NCBI RefSeq assembly: GCF_025766255.1
Contig: NW_026516859.1
Coordinates: forward strand, 1-57,656
Origin: Zychaea mexicana
Taxonomy: Eukaryota > Mucoromycota > Mucoromycetes > Mucorales > Lichtheimiaceae
Direction of reading: 5' to 3'
Length of the DNA: 57,656 bases
Part shown: positions 21,860-33,061 of the stretch, piece by piece
Layout: each line of letters opens with the position of its first letter
Position numbering within the stretch: position 1 is the stretch's first letter
Translations under genes and position numbers: made by a program
The notes under the pieces: model-generated
Databases searched by the model: none
What the model saw: only the letters and a program-made list of their open reading frames with translations
Told to the model about the DNA's origin: nothing

Positions 21860-23176
21860 TTGAAGGAGCTGCTCGACTTACGACTCATTCGGCCTAGCTC
21901 ATCACCTTGGGGAGCACCTGTCTTGTTTGTCCATAAGAAGGATGGTTCCATGCGTATATGCGTTGATTACCGTGCCGTTAATCGACTGACTCGTCACTAT
22001 ACACATCTGTTGCCACTTATCGACGAATGTCTCGAACGGTTAGCCAATGCTCGTCGCTTCACAAGCATCGATCTCAAGAGCGGCTATCACCAAGTTCGAA
22101 TCCGACCTGAGGACGAGGACAAGACCGCTTTCAACACTCGATATGGCCAGTTTTGCTAGAAGGTATTGCCGTTTGGCCTGCGAAATTCTCTACCGGTGTT
22201 CCAAGCCATGATGAATGAGGCGCTGGGCGATTGTCTCGATACGTGTTGTCTCGTGTACTTGGACGATCTCCTTATCTTTAGCAAGAGTGATGACGAGGAA
22301 ACGCATTTACAGGACGTACGACGTGTGCTCAAAAAATTGCGAGAGGCAAAGTTGGTGGCCAATTTGAAAAAGTGCGAGTTCAACAAGACCGAGTTGGAGT
22401 TCGTTGGTTACCAGGTGTCCGCTGAAGGAATTCGTCCGTCGCAGAAAAAGGTGCAGGCGATCCAAGACTGGCCGGTGCCAACTAATGTACAGGAGGTTCG
22501 GCAATTTGTGGGACTGGCTTCGCATTATCGACGGTTCATTTGTGGGTTCAGTGCCATGGCAGCAGCGTTGACTGATTTGACCAAAGGAACAGGAGCAAAG
22601 AAAAGGGCGATTGCGTGGACTCCCGAGTGTCAGGAGGCTTTTGACGAAATAAAAGCCCGCATGTGTGACGCACCCATATTGATGCCGCCGAATCCGGATA
22701 AGCCCTACATCATCGAGACAGATGCATCCGATTTTGGTATTGGTGCTATGCTGCTACAAGAAGGATTAGATAGCCTCCTCCACTTATTGGCCTTTGAGTC
22801 CAAAAAGCTATCATCCATAGAACGCTCGTACCCAGCTCAAGAACGAGAAATGCTCAGCATCCTTCATGCGATGCGAACATGGCGTTGTTTCATCGAGGGT
22901 CGCCGCTACACTGTCTATTCGGATCATCATCCGCTCAAGTACTTCCGGTCCAAGACCAAGCCAACACCACGTCTAATGTGATGGATCGCCGAGATGGAAC
23001 TATATGATCTGGATATCCAGTACAAGCCAGGCAAGGACAACCATGTACCATATTTGTTATCCAGGAGGGATGGCCCCGCATGTGTCACCAAGGCACCCAG
23101 TTTGGAGCCAGATTTCTTATATGCAGTCAAGACCGTACAAGAGTCCGACTGGCCGAAATTCTATGCTGTTGCTGAG
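21860..23176 (+). pseudogene. Gypsy-2 reverse transcriptase and RNase H
   Basis: The RT region reads from [15 protein letters not shown] through DLKSGYHQV to TRYGQFC, then a TAG at 22157-22159, then LPFGLRNS and the catalytic YLDD. RNase H follows from ETDASDFGIGAML to YTVYSDHHPLKYF. A TGA at 22979-22981 interrupts RLM-x-WIAEMEL, then KPGKDNHVPYLLSRR begins the linker to integrase. Apart from these two stops the frame is open. Confidence 0.9.
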
Positions 23177-23423
23177 ATGTGAACAGCCCTTTAGTGTTCT
23201 GGAATCGGAATTCTTTGCCGCCCTGCGAGGAATCTGCACCAGAGGTGTTACCCTCTAACATTGCATCAGAAAATCGAGGATTTGAGGATTTGAGGAATTT
23301 TGCAAAAGCCCTAATCCATCCCATTATTGCAGTACGGTTCTCGTCCCTTACTTCCTTTGTTATGTTAGCCTTTTTGAGGTCCTTTTCGAGTTCGACCCTT
23401 AGTTGGTCAGCAATTGTTTTTCA
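23177..23423 (-). other. 247-bp insert in the Gypsy-2 integrase linker, probable gene fragment
   Basis: Gypsy-1 reads GCTGAG directly into GACAAG at this point. In Gypsy-2 those are separated by 247 bp starting ATGTGAACAG and ending TTTTTCAT. The minus strand of the insert is open and protein-like, with KKANITKEVRDENRTAIMGW and FLKSSNPRFSDAML. It looks like a coding fragment of another gene or retroelement gag joined antisense. I see no clear target duplication. Its source is not identified. Confidence 0.6.
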
Positions 23424-24668
23424 TGACAAGAGACCGCCTATGTACAACGATTTGCTGGAAAAGCACAAGGACAAGTTCGTGGTGCGAAACGATCAGGTCT
23501 ACTGCAAGGTTTGAATTGGTGACGACGTTCAAGAAGTGCGCTATGTGTTATTTGCTCGTCGTGCCGACTTAGTGGAACAGTTTCACAAATCTTTTGGGCA
23601 TGCGGGTAAAACAACTGTATATGACTTGATGCGCAAACGATGGTGGTGGCCCGATATGCGCGCGGACATACAAGAATGGTTAGCAGCCTGCCAAGAATGC
23701 CAACTTGCTGCCAATGCTGATCGCCATGTTCACCATGCACCAATGAAACCTTTGGAAGTACCGCCCGTTTTTTCTCGATGGCATTTGGATTTCGTTGGTG
23801 AACTACCTATCACTGTCAGTGGTAATCGCTGGTTACTTGTTGCTGTCGACTATGCCACGAACTGGACAATCGCTCGTGCTGTACCTGATGCCACCGGTGA
23901 AGCCATTGCCAACTTTATCTATGAAGAAATTGTGCTGCCTTTCTCGTGTCCGGTAGAAATCTTGACAGATCGCGGCGCCAATTTTATGTCTAAGGCCCTC
24001 ACTCACTACCTGGGTCGCCTTAAGGTCACACATATTTTCACTTCGGCATTCCACCCTCGCACAAACTCCAAGGTTGAGCGAACCAACGGCATCCTCAAGC
24101 AAATGTTGCGTAAGTATACTCAAGGCAGGATCCATTAGTGGGATCAATTCATGCAACCTGCCGTTTTTGCCTGCCGTGTCCGCAAACACTGTACTTCTGG
24201 TTTTTCCCCTTACTTCTTAACATACGGTGTTGAACCAAGACTACTAGGTGACCACTTGCGTCCCTTTTTGTTGCTGCCTGATTCGGAGCACGACGACTCC
24301 CTTGCCGTCTCTGGTCGTGTCCCAGAAGTTCGCTGTTTGTGTGAAGCACGATTGCTTGCTGAAAGCCAACTTAAGGAAAATGCCGTGAAGGACAAGGCCG
24401 TTGGGACGCCATCATGAAACCTCAGAAATTTTCTGTTGGTGACCACGTTTTGATGTGCCACGAAAATAAGCTCAGCCTTGAGTTTAATTGGAAGGGTCCT
24501 TACAAGGTCATTGCTGTTAACCCGGATACCGATGTTTACAAGCTCGAAGATTTACAAGGCCAAGCTTATTCTTCTTGGGTTCACACTGATCGCCTCCGTC
24601 CAATCCATATTACTTCAAAGGTATCCACTGATCCTTGGTATGATCCTACCGCGACTCGCGCCACTTAA
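23424..24668 (+). pseudogene. Gypsy-2 integrase with GPY/F tail
   Basis: The zinc region (HKSFGH, then CQECQ) is followed by the catalytic core: Asp in WHLDFVGELP, Asp in LTDRGANFM and Glu in HPRTNSKVERTNG. TAG at 24136-24138 interrupts QGRIH-x-WDQFM, and a one-base shift occurs near 24395. The tail has the GPY/F motif FNWKGPYKVI and ends at 24668. No chromodomain is present. Confidence 0.9.
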
Positions 24669-24740
24669 CACCGTTATCTCGATGCTGCCGGTCAGATTGC
24701 TTTGTTGTTGAGGACGACCAATAGTTTGGGGAGGGGATAT

Positions 24741-25060
24741 TGTCGTAGCCAGAATTGATGGTCTTACCTTTTCCCTTTTTGTCCCACCTTACCATCATTC
24801 GAACACGTAGTCCATTGTCGTTAATGCACGTTTGGCAAAACACGTAGTTCGTCATCCTTTGAACACGTATCCATTCATCAACACAACACATAGTCATCTC
24901 ATTAGAGTTATCATTACACAATAGTCTTAGGAAACATATAAATATCCCCTCCATCATTAAATAATAAAGATCATCTTTCAAGTCATTCTTATTCTTCTTT
25001 ATTCTTTTGTTATCTCTCTTCTATTAGCTACGGTATTGATCCACCAAAAAGACTTCGACA
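24741..25060 (+). repeat. Gypsy-2 3' LTR
   Basis: It is the partner of 19608-19929. It ends 48 bp before the 3' end of the tRNA-Asp gene, which is transcribed towards it. Confidence 0.93.
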
Positions 25061-25107
25061 ACATACCTGCAAAAAGTATGTACAATAAAGAAATATTTCT
25101 TTATGAG

Positions 25108-25179
25108 CTCTCGGACCGGGAATTGAACCCGGGTCTCCCGCGTGACAGGCGGGGATACTGACCACTATACTATCCGAGA
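25108..25179 (-). tRNA. tRNA-Asp (GUC)
   Basis: The 72-nt reverse complement folds as a complete cloverleaf. The acceptor stem is TCTCGGA with TCCGAGA and discriminator G. The D arm contains GTGGTCAGTA, the anticodon loop reads CTGTCAC with GTC, and the T arm is CCGGGTTCAATTCCCGG. There is no intron. The box A and box B elements for Pol III are intact. A T-run on the transcript strand (about 25071-25075) can serve as terminator. It is the only certain host gene in the window. Confidence 0.98.
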
Positions 25180-25244
25180 GAGTTATTTCAATACGATGCG
25201 TGTGTTAAATCCGCGCCGCCGGCACTTAGTCATACCACAGTGGG

Positions 25245-25365
25245 AAAAGTAATGTATAAGATGGTATAAGTATATCTTATACCATTGGTATAAGAATAGT
25301 ATAAGACTAGTATAAGAGCGATATTGATATAAGACTGGTATAAGAATAGTATAAGATTTGAAGCT
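25245..25365. repeat. Cluster of GTATAAGA words
   Basis: Eight direct and one inverted copy of (G/A)TATAAGN occur within about 110 bp, with variable 3-12 bp spacing. It is not a simple tandem repeat. The Pol III-transcribed tRNA is 70 bp to the left. Confidence 0.75.
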
Positions 25366-25784
25366 AGGTTGATCCCCGATTTTTATCCCCTAAAAATCTA
25401 AAAAAAAAATTTTACAGCCTCTTCTCCATCTTGTGAGGAGCGGCCCCCTTCTTACTTTCAGTAGGATTATTTTGATCAGGATGTACAGGGTTCAACTTGG
25501 CCTTCGCTACCTGCTTCTCCACTACATACTTCTTCCGAATTCATTATGCAGTATCTATTGAGCATAACAACGATGCTTTCATTAATAATTATGCTCCATC
25601 TATTAAATATAACGACACATCATTCACTCAATACAATGACGATGCTCTACTAAAGACTGCGCCCTTCGAAAAAAAATCGCAGCATTAATCATTTTTTAAC
25701 AGTCATGAGCAACACAAAAAAGGTAGAGGAGAGAGAACGGTGGTGGGAGCGTTTTCTTTTCTATATATTACTGTAAAAAGAAAC
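25366..25784. other. No recognisable gene
   Basis: This holds an A-run and a short degenerate frame (25497-25688) with Asn/Asp-rich near-repeats (for example INNYAPSIKYND). I cannot connect it to any family. Confidence 0.5.
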
Positions 25785-26015
25785 ATGTATTACCTAGGGA
25801 GTTTTGGGGTAAAATGAGGGGAATATGAGTTGATATTACCCACATATTACCCTAATAATCCTGAGGTAGTATGTCTAGATATTCCCCTGATATTAACAAA
25901 TATTCCCCCAAGAACACACTTCCATATTCCCACGTATTCCCCTCAGGTAACACTAAGGTAGTATCTGTACATATTCCCCTTATATTCCTACATACTACCA
26001 TGTATTCCACTAATA
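25785..26015. repeat. Cluster of TATTCCCC / TATTACC words in both orientations
   Basis: About six to eight TATTCCC(C) words, one inverted GGGGAATA, and several TATTACC / GGTAGTA variants lie in about 230 bp with irregular spacing. No hairpin or fixed period is evident. Confidence 0.75.
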
Positions 26016-27895
26016 CTCCGTTGACATTGTCCTACGTTATTCTTGATTTTATCTTCAGACTTGGATTGTTTTCGCGAATCATAGATGCTTTTAAAAGTAC
26101 TCCATCCAATCTATTACATTTATACAACAATATCAATCCCATCTAGATGTTATAAAGAAAAAGTTTTATTGGTTCCATTTTTTGAGATAAATACTATATT
26201 CTATTATATCTATAAACAAAACCCTCCAAACGTCCACTAGTATACTACCACAGTACAACATAATAACATGAGTCCTTCTATATGTCGATTATCCAGCCTT
26301 TGGCTACCCATCATATTGAAAGGTCTATATATGTTGATAAAAACCTACAGGGGAACTTGTGCCTGACTTTAAGAGAAATACTATGTGATGATAAGTTTAT
26401 ATGTCAGTAAGGTATCTGAGAGTCCAATCTTACACAGCATGGACTTTTGAAACACTGTAGAGATGCAGGATATTTACCATTTAGTGCTGAGAAAACGTTA
26501 GCTTTAGACGCAGACATGTTGAATAGAACGTATGAATAAGCAGACACTTACTGTATAAGAAATGCACCGAATGGCACAAAACGGAATGATCTAAAAAACA
26601 TGGGATAAAAAAAATGTAGTCATAAGAAAAAGTGAGCGTTAAAAAACAACAAAGTACTAATCATCGTTATTTATGACCATGGTATAACTTACATAGTGAC
26701 CGCTAGCTGGTTGTAGTAAGCAGAGGTGTTTTTTCTTTATTATTTTACTTATAAGTTCAAAGCAGCCTCATTCCAGTTTTAGTAGCGTGGCCTATATATT
26801 TGTTGACAGAATGGATGGCGTTAATGTCTGGAAGTTTTGAAATATGAGACATCACTGGATTACCTTGATTACCTCGAATACTGGTTTATTAATCTTCTTC
26901 CTACTTTTAAAAAACAGGAATGACAACGACTTGGTAACCAAGCAAGCAAGTATAGTACTACTACTACTGAATTTGTAGATCTACCCCTTACCTGAGAAAT
27001 GTGTAGCCTGAATGATTTGGAATGGGAAAGACATCGGTGGTATCACTGTTAGAGTGCTGAAAGTAAAAAGCAAAACAGTAAGTAAGTGAGATTGTTCCTT
27101 TTAAGCCAGATCGATGCTGTCTCGTCATCTCAGCTCAGGGTTTCATTGTCAGTTGAAATAAAGTTCAGTCTGTCAATTATGAGCCCCTCCTTTTTTGCTT
27201 AACTGCAACTTATCTTTTGTCAATAGAAAATGAACAACAACAACAATCGCCCAAGCACCCACACCACACGAAAAACCAAATGTCAAGTGGTTGGAAAACA
27301 GCTTAGTATATGGTGGCAAGCTATTGGGGTACTAAGTAAAAAATTAACCAGGTTACATAGACAAAATTCAGTAGATATGCACTATTTGCCTGATCTGCAT
27401 TCAAGGCTATACCATACCAGTAAATGAAAAGCGCGCTAATGCATGAGTGTGTTAAGAGCAATGCTATGGTTTTAGTTACTTTGCTTTCAGGAATTAGATG
27501 ATGGGGGGTCACACCCACACCTTTTTTTACAATTTCATCTTACCCCATGTAAACATCCCCTATAAACAGGGCTTGCAGCAGCAACTCTGTCCCCGATTCT
27601 ATGCAAAATGATGCATCTTACCGCTCTTCAGGTTGAAGAAAAGCTTGTATAATATTGTATGCCGTATATGTAACTGCTATATATATATTTTTCAAATGAC
27701 GTTTATCTACGAGCACAACGCAATAATGCGGTGGATGTATAAACATAATATGTAACACAGTATAGAAGGATTTCTTGATCTAGTAGCAACAGGAGCAAAG
27801 AAACGAAAACCAACCACTTCAGAAGCTGACTTTTAAAGACAAAAAAAAAGGAATCATCTCAATTTGTTGTTCTTCGTCCAAATTGCATTCCCATC
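26016..27895. other. No recognisable gene or repeat
   Basis: Both strands have only short frames without family features. A few GTAAGT and TTTTCAG-like sites occur, but no exon chain can be supported. Confidence 0.5.
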
Positions 27896-29361
27896 ATGGA
27901 TTATAATCCAGAAAGAGTCGAATGCTTTTGTCTGGAATGTGCCAGAAGCAGCATTCTCGGTTTTCGCGAGGTTATCATATACAACGAGAGCAGCACACCC
28001 AGCGTACTGTAAATTCGGCTAGAGAAAGAATATATCACAATGGTATATTGATTTTCCAAGTGTTGACATTATTGTAGTAACCAGTTGATTCGTGAATACA
28101 GTAAGCACCATCTATTATAGCCACTTTTGAAGGCGAACAGCCTTTCCTATCAGAAGCATCAGATAATATGGATAATGATGAAATGGATGTTGGTGATGAC
28201 ATTCCGAATGAGCCTTCCACTTCCCGTTCTCTTAGTATGTCGAGATAATTGATTGATAATAGCAAGAGGATAAGGTAGCTTATTATTGGGCATGTAGCTA
28301 TTCATGATATTGATGCTGTTGAGTCGTCTCCTTCTTCCTCTCCTGGTATTGAGATAATTAAAGGATAGTGTCAAGGAAGTGGATATATGATTTATTGTTG
28401 AAAGGTTGGATGGTATATAGTAGCTGCTGCTGGTTGTCGTTTGTCGTTCTCTGACGAGGAACATTGTCTTTAGAGTGGAGGAAAACAGAGACAGTACTGG
28501 TGGCACCGATCGTTTGCTCGATGCTGAGGATGTTGAATGGGAGGTCGAAGCAGACAATGTGAATGTAGATGAGACAGCCAGCATTGACGAACAAGGTGTG
28601 TGCATTTTTTTAAAAGCCCATTTTTATTTCACTCATTCAAAGTTTCTCATACCTTTCTAAAGATGCTGCTTACCTTCATCCACAAACAACTGTGCTTCCA
28701 GGATATTCTCATCCCTGCGTTCTTGTCCTTACTTTCTTTGTTCTGTTCTAGTTGCACTTCGTCTCTGAGCGAATGTCGAGCACACTTATCGAGTTCTGTG
28801 TAATCCTACTCGTACTTCCACTTCCATCTTCTGACCGTCTTCCTCTCTCTCTTGCCACATTGCGCCATATCACCAGTATCGCTACCCAAATCGATTCTTT
28901 ACGACGTTATATAAGCACAAGCACGCCGAGTTTTTGTCAACAACTGGTACAAAAAAATCAAGACCATACGCGTTATGGGTCAGCTCCATAGGAGCAAAGA
29001 AGCGCGATCACGTCGAGGTGCACGTGCACAGGTTGTTGTACCAGGCAGGGGATTGAGGCGAGCCTATATCTTGGCTATGCAAGATCCAGTATTCTTTCGC
29101 TATGAGTTGAGAGTCAACGGCCAGCTTAAAGAGCACGTTTTTGCTTTTATTAAATGGTATAGCATCTACAGCAGCAATGAGCCGCTCTTTGTTGATAGTT
29201 ACCTAGAGACATTGCGAAGTCACTTTCTTGCTGATGACATGGACTGCATCGTGCTGGTTCATCGTCTATATAGGCAGATGGCAGTTGTAAAGTATGGTAA
29301 TCAAACACGTGCCAGTGGTAGAACTGTTGTAATTCCGTTGCCGAATAAGATGTTGGCATAA
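27896..29361 (+). pseudogene. Internally deleted Plavaka-type (CACTA/Tnp2) transposase
   Basis: The ATG at 27896 opens a Cys-rich start (CFCLECARSS), then after an intron-like gap an acidic segment (DNDEMDVGDDIPNEPSTS). Next comes a hydrophobic stretch with LIEFCVILLVLPLP and LATLRHI matching the Plavaka copy at 52550-52730. The frame then goes directly to the C-terminal block (EHVFAFIKWY ... DCIVLVHRLYRQMAVVKY, ending NKMLA at 29361), which matches 34775-35020. The whole catalytic core (LMLNVDWFGPF-type region) is missing. It is a different lineage from the arm copies, since the C-terminal block differs at many residues. It could be a non-autonomous derivative. Confidence 0.7.
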
Positions 29362-30324
29362 ATCTAACAGTAGGAGCAGTGCCGCAAATCTTTATTGGGT
29401 TGAGGATAGTTCTATCTGGTGCTTGATCAGGGTCATTTTTTCTTTTGGTATTGCAGCTACTGTAGCTATATTTTGCATCGACCTATTTCTCTATTTATCA
29501 CGCCCCTTTCTCTTTCTTTTCACTTTACTTCCTCCCTTCTTGACGTGACGCACCACTCTCTCAAGGCTCGTAATTACAAATTTATGAAGCACTTTTTACT
29601 CTTGTCGTGGTCAAACTACTTTCAACGTTTATTGCTCTATCTAATACTACTTTATTTTGGGTATTTTTATAGCTCAGGACGCGATCATCTGTTCTCCTGT
29701 CCAAAAGTGTAGGCGGCGTCATCATAGGATGAAGGCTGTAAGTACTTCATTCTTTCTCTCTTATACTCTTCTTTTTTTCTTGGTCTTTTTGACTAACACC
29801 CTACTAACCACCTTGCTACCACTGCTGCTACGATCTCCCATGCCAAACATCTAACTGGATCCTCTATACACTTGCTCAATCTCACGTCATTCCTAGTGTT
29901 GCTGCAAAGGTGGTCAGTGCTGCCACACTTCATATGGCTCTTTTTAGAAGAGGTAGCACTTCTATATTCACTTTGACCTAGTTGCAGTACGAACTTTTTG
30001 AGTGGACCGTTGGTCATCAACACACATGGCATTGTTGCGATTCACTCTTGTATTTTTTAGCCCCATCACCAGCTAGAGATTGTATGCATATTCACACACA
30101 CATATATATTTATATATATATACATAGAAGGCTCTCTCTGCTTTTGCTTTTATATTGTTTGCTCCCGTAATTTTGTTTTGCTACTTTAATATTGAAATAA
30201 ATAAAATTCGGTTGCTTATAACCATACCATCATAATCATCACTGCTATATAGAAATTGATACCTGCTGCGGTCATTTTATTCATTTAGTATACGCACAAA
30301 AAATAACATACTATAATATGCTAT

Positions 30325-30545
30325 GCAGACCTCTGTCAGCTTGATACAGCTCTAGTACCTGGTCTATATGTAAAGAAACTGGGGGAACTACTTTGCTCTT
30401 TGCATGCATATGCAGTAACATACACGCCCAAAATTGGATACCATATGTCAAGCTGTTAAAACAGCTTGATAGATGCTTAAATCGCTGTTTCTACAAAAAT
30501 GTCAAGGGGTAAAAAAACAGCTTGACAGCAGCTTGACCAACTCCC
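30325..30545. repeat. Cluster of GTCAAGCTG / CAGCTTGAC words
   Basis: The word CAGCTTGA(C/T) and its reverse complement recur, giving GTCAAGCTGTT-x3-ACAGCTTGAT at about 30447-30470. Further copies lie at 30338, 30510, 30525 and 30533. Spacing is irregular and both orientations occur. Confidence 0.7.
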
Positions 30546-30971
30546 TTATAGAGTCCACATTAAGCCGCCCCTCCCCCAATTTTTTTCAAAGCCAGCAGAG
30601 TGGCCTCTACATTAACAAGGGCGGCCCACAGCAACAGCTGAGGGACTTTATGTTTTTTTTAAACAGCATTGGCATTCAATTATTAATGGCGGCAGGCCGA
30701 TGGAAAAAGGACAGTAACATAAAAAGTAAGCTTTTATTATGTAGTGTGTTAAAAAGAACAGCAGCGTTGAAAAGGAGGGAATAAAGAGTGCGTTTCTTAT
30801 AAACGCGATTTCTTTTGGCTTTTGAATCTTTATTAGATTAATGAAGATGGCAGTAAAGAAAAAGTCAATGGCAAACTCGGAAATAGTATACACATTGAAG
30901 ACAGGCTTTTATTGAAAGATTAATGAAGGTAACAGTAAGAGCTTGCTTCTTTTTTAAGGGAGCACTGGGCT

Positions 30972-31115
30972 TGCAGGGGAATATCAAGGGGTAGAAAAGA
31001 GCTTGATATTACCTTGATATACAGCTTTTCTATAAAATATAAAGGTGTTTTCAAACACCTTGATATTTAGCTTTTCGAGTAAATATCAAGGTCTTTTTAC
31101 ACCTTGATATTTTCA
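30972..31115. repeat. Cluster of ATATCAAGG / CCTTGATAT words
   Basis: Six to seven copies of TATCAAGG or its reverse complement lie in about 140 bp. They include pairs such as CACCTTGATATT and ATATCAAGGT, often next to AGCTTTTC or GGTG/CACC. Related in style to the cluster at 30325-30545 but with a different word. Confidence 0.75.
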
Positions 31116-33061
31116 TGCGCATGTAGTCCCCCAAGCTCATAATTTGATTACATCATGCATGTAGATGTCTATAACGGTCTTACTATACATTGCATTTAGA
31201 CCAGGTGCCTTCTGTAGTAGGTTCGTAAAAAGAAGGATTACGCATTGCATATTTTCGTTCTTTTTATCACACATATAGTAAACGGACAAAGCATGCTATT
31301 GGTTTTTATATTCATGGTCATGTGTAATATATATATTATTATGGGTGTCCACAACCGTTTTTATTATATTTTGTATAAAAAATCAATACAAGATTATGCT
31401 TTATAGAACATTAAAAGAACGTCATCAAATGTAAGTCTATGTTATGTAATGATTTTAGAAGGAAGGCTATAGTCGAAAAGAGATAGTGCAAAGGATGGCA
31501 GTCCTGCTACAGAAAAATGCATGTTGTGTCAAATCATAAGTGAAAGCAAAAGCAGCGCAGAAGGAGATGTTCATAAACGATTTTGGAGATGACAAACCTA
31601 AAAGACACAATGAAGATTGTTAGTGAAGAATCCAGAATGCATAATTCATAGGATGAAGGAGTTAAAGACCGGCCGCGAAAGGAGCAGTTTGATATATACC
31701 AATGGTGCAGAGACAACGAAGCTCGTCATATGTCATAGGAAAAGAGTACTAACAAAGATACATATACCTATAAGGCCTTGATCCTTATCATCCATATGAG
31801 TCAGCTGTAATAGTAGCACTCCATTTCATCACGTTAGGAAGCCTTAGCAAGGCATGAATAAGTTCGTAGTGTACATGTGGCACGATGAGATGGGTGGTAG
31901 ATTGTAGTTAGTCAGGGTTATAGATAAATGGTATACAGTAGTTAAAATGAAAAAAGGGAAACTTACGCTCTTCTAGCTATATATAACATCTGGCAGCGAC
32001 AGCAGCTTCAAAAGGTATAAAGTACGAACTGTGTTGTATGAAATGGTATAATGAAGGCATGCATTAGTATAAGCAAGATAAACTGTAGAAAAATGTAAAA
32101 AGGAAAGAATAAGAGCCAAGAGGATCACCTTCAAACAAGACCGTAAATAAAAATCGATATATATAAAAACTGGCTGTTGTATCTGTTACGTAGTGAGAGG
32201 AAGAAGAAGGAGGAGGAAGAGGAAAGAGAAAGGGAATCCAGTGAACCAAAAAAAAGAACTTTTGAAAAGTACTCATCACATGCACACTCACAAAATCCGA
32301 TCCAAACATTTGCCACAGATTATGCAAGTAGCGCGTCGATTCCACCGACCAACACTTTATCCATCTTTCTGTATTCCAATCTTACCTACCACCTTACACC
32401 TTGAGCATGACAAAGTTGTATCTACTTGGCGTTCCCGTAGCACTGGATATTAAATCGTTGAAGAAAGTGGTGGCCTGTGCAATAGCCATGATCGTAGTGA
32501 AAAGTAACAGGCCGTGCATAAGAAAAGAAAGTGTAAGAAACAATGCACAAAAGAAGTCCAAGTATGCAAGGAAGAGCATCAAGTGAGATCGTTGATTAGT
32601 CCCCCAACACAATCCATATTGTGCTACTTTATTATCATACCATAACTTTTACGAACCTTTATCGTAAACCACGCCATCCATTTACATTTGCTGCTGGCAA
32701 TTTGTCGCTTGAATTTACTACATTCCTAAGAGCATGTATAGTAGCACCCATAGTCGATGAGCAGTAATCCAATACGCCCTTAAAAAAGGTAAGAATGAAT
32801 ACACAGTGCACTACGTCGTGACCAACCCCAATCCGATCCACATTGGTCCGACTGCAAACAATAATAATGGTATTCATCTGCAGCAAATATAAACTAATTG
32901 AGTGACAAAACATAAAGTCATTATAAAAGACGCTCTCAAAAATATACTTTCCTGAATCAGATCCCTTTCTTGATATCGAACTGCTTAGTGCTAACAACCA
33001 AAGTAAGCATAGAGAGTTGCTGGCAATACATTGTCGTTGCATGTACTAAGTTATCCTATAG

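Larger units (their letters stand above)
19608..25060 (+). mobile_element. Gypsy-2: degraded full-length Ty3/Gypsy element
   Basis: LTRs of 322 bp (19608-19929) and 320 bp (24741-25060) start TGTCGTAGC and end CTTCGACA. A purine tract (GGGGAGGGGA) precedes the right LTR. A TGGTAGC sequence just inside the left LTR suggests priming by a tRNA ending GCUACCA, as in fungal initiator tRNA. The five bases flanking the LTRs (AATAT and ACATA) do not match, so no target duplication is visible. Coding order is gag, protease, RT, RNase H, integrase with GPY/F tail. Many stops and a 247-bp insert (23177-23423) show it is inactive. Confidence 0.93.
29362..33061. other. Mostly unrecognised; two word clusters inside
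   Basis: A short Cys/Arg/His stretch followed by a GTAAGT site (about 29690-29745) and a degenerate frame near 29845-30060 hint at old coding sequence, but no family is recognised. The word clusters are listed separately. A purine-rich patch lies at 32195-32240. Confidence 0.4.

Noticed and set aside
30640..30900. Minus-strand hydrophobic ORF at 30648-30893
   Set aside because: AT-rich composition produces Ile/Phe runs; there is no start context, homology or matching copy.
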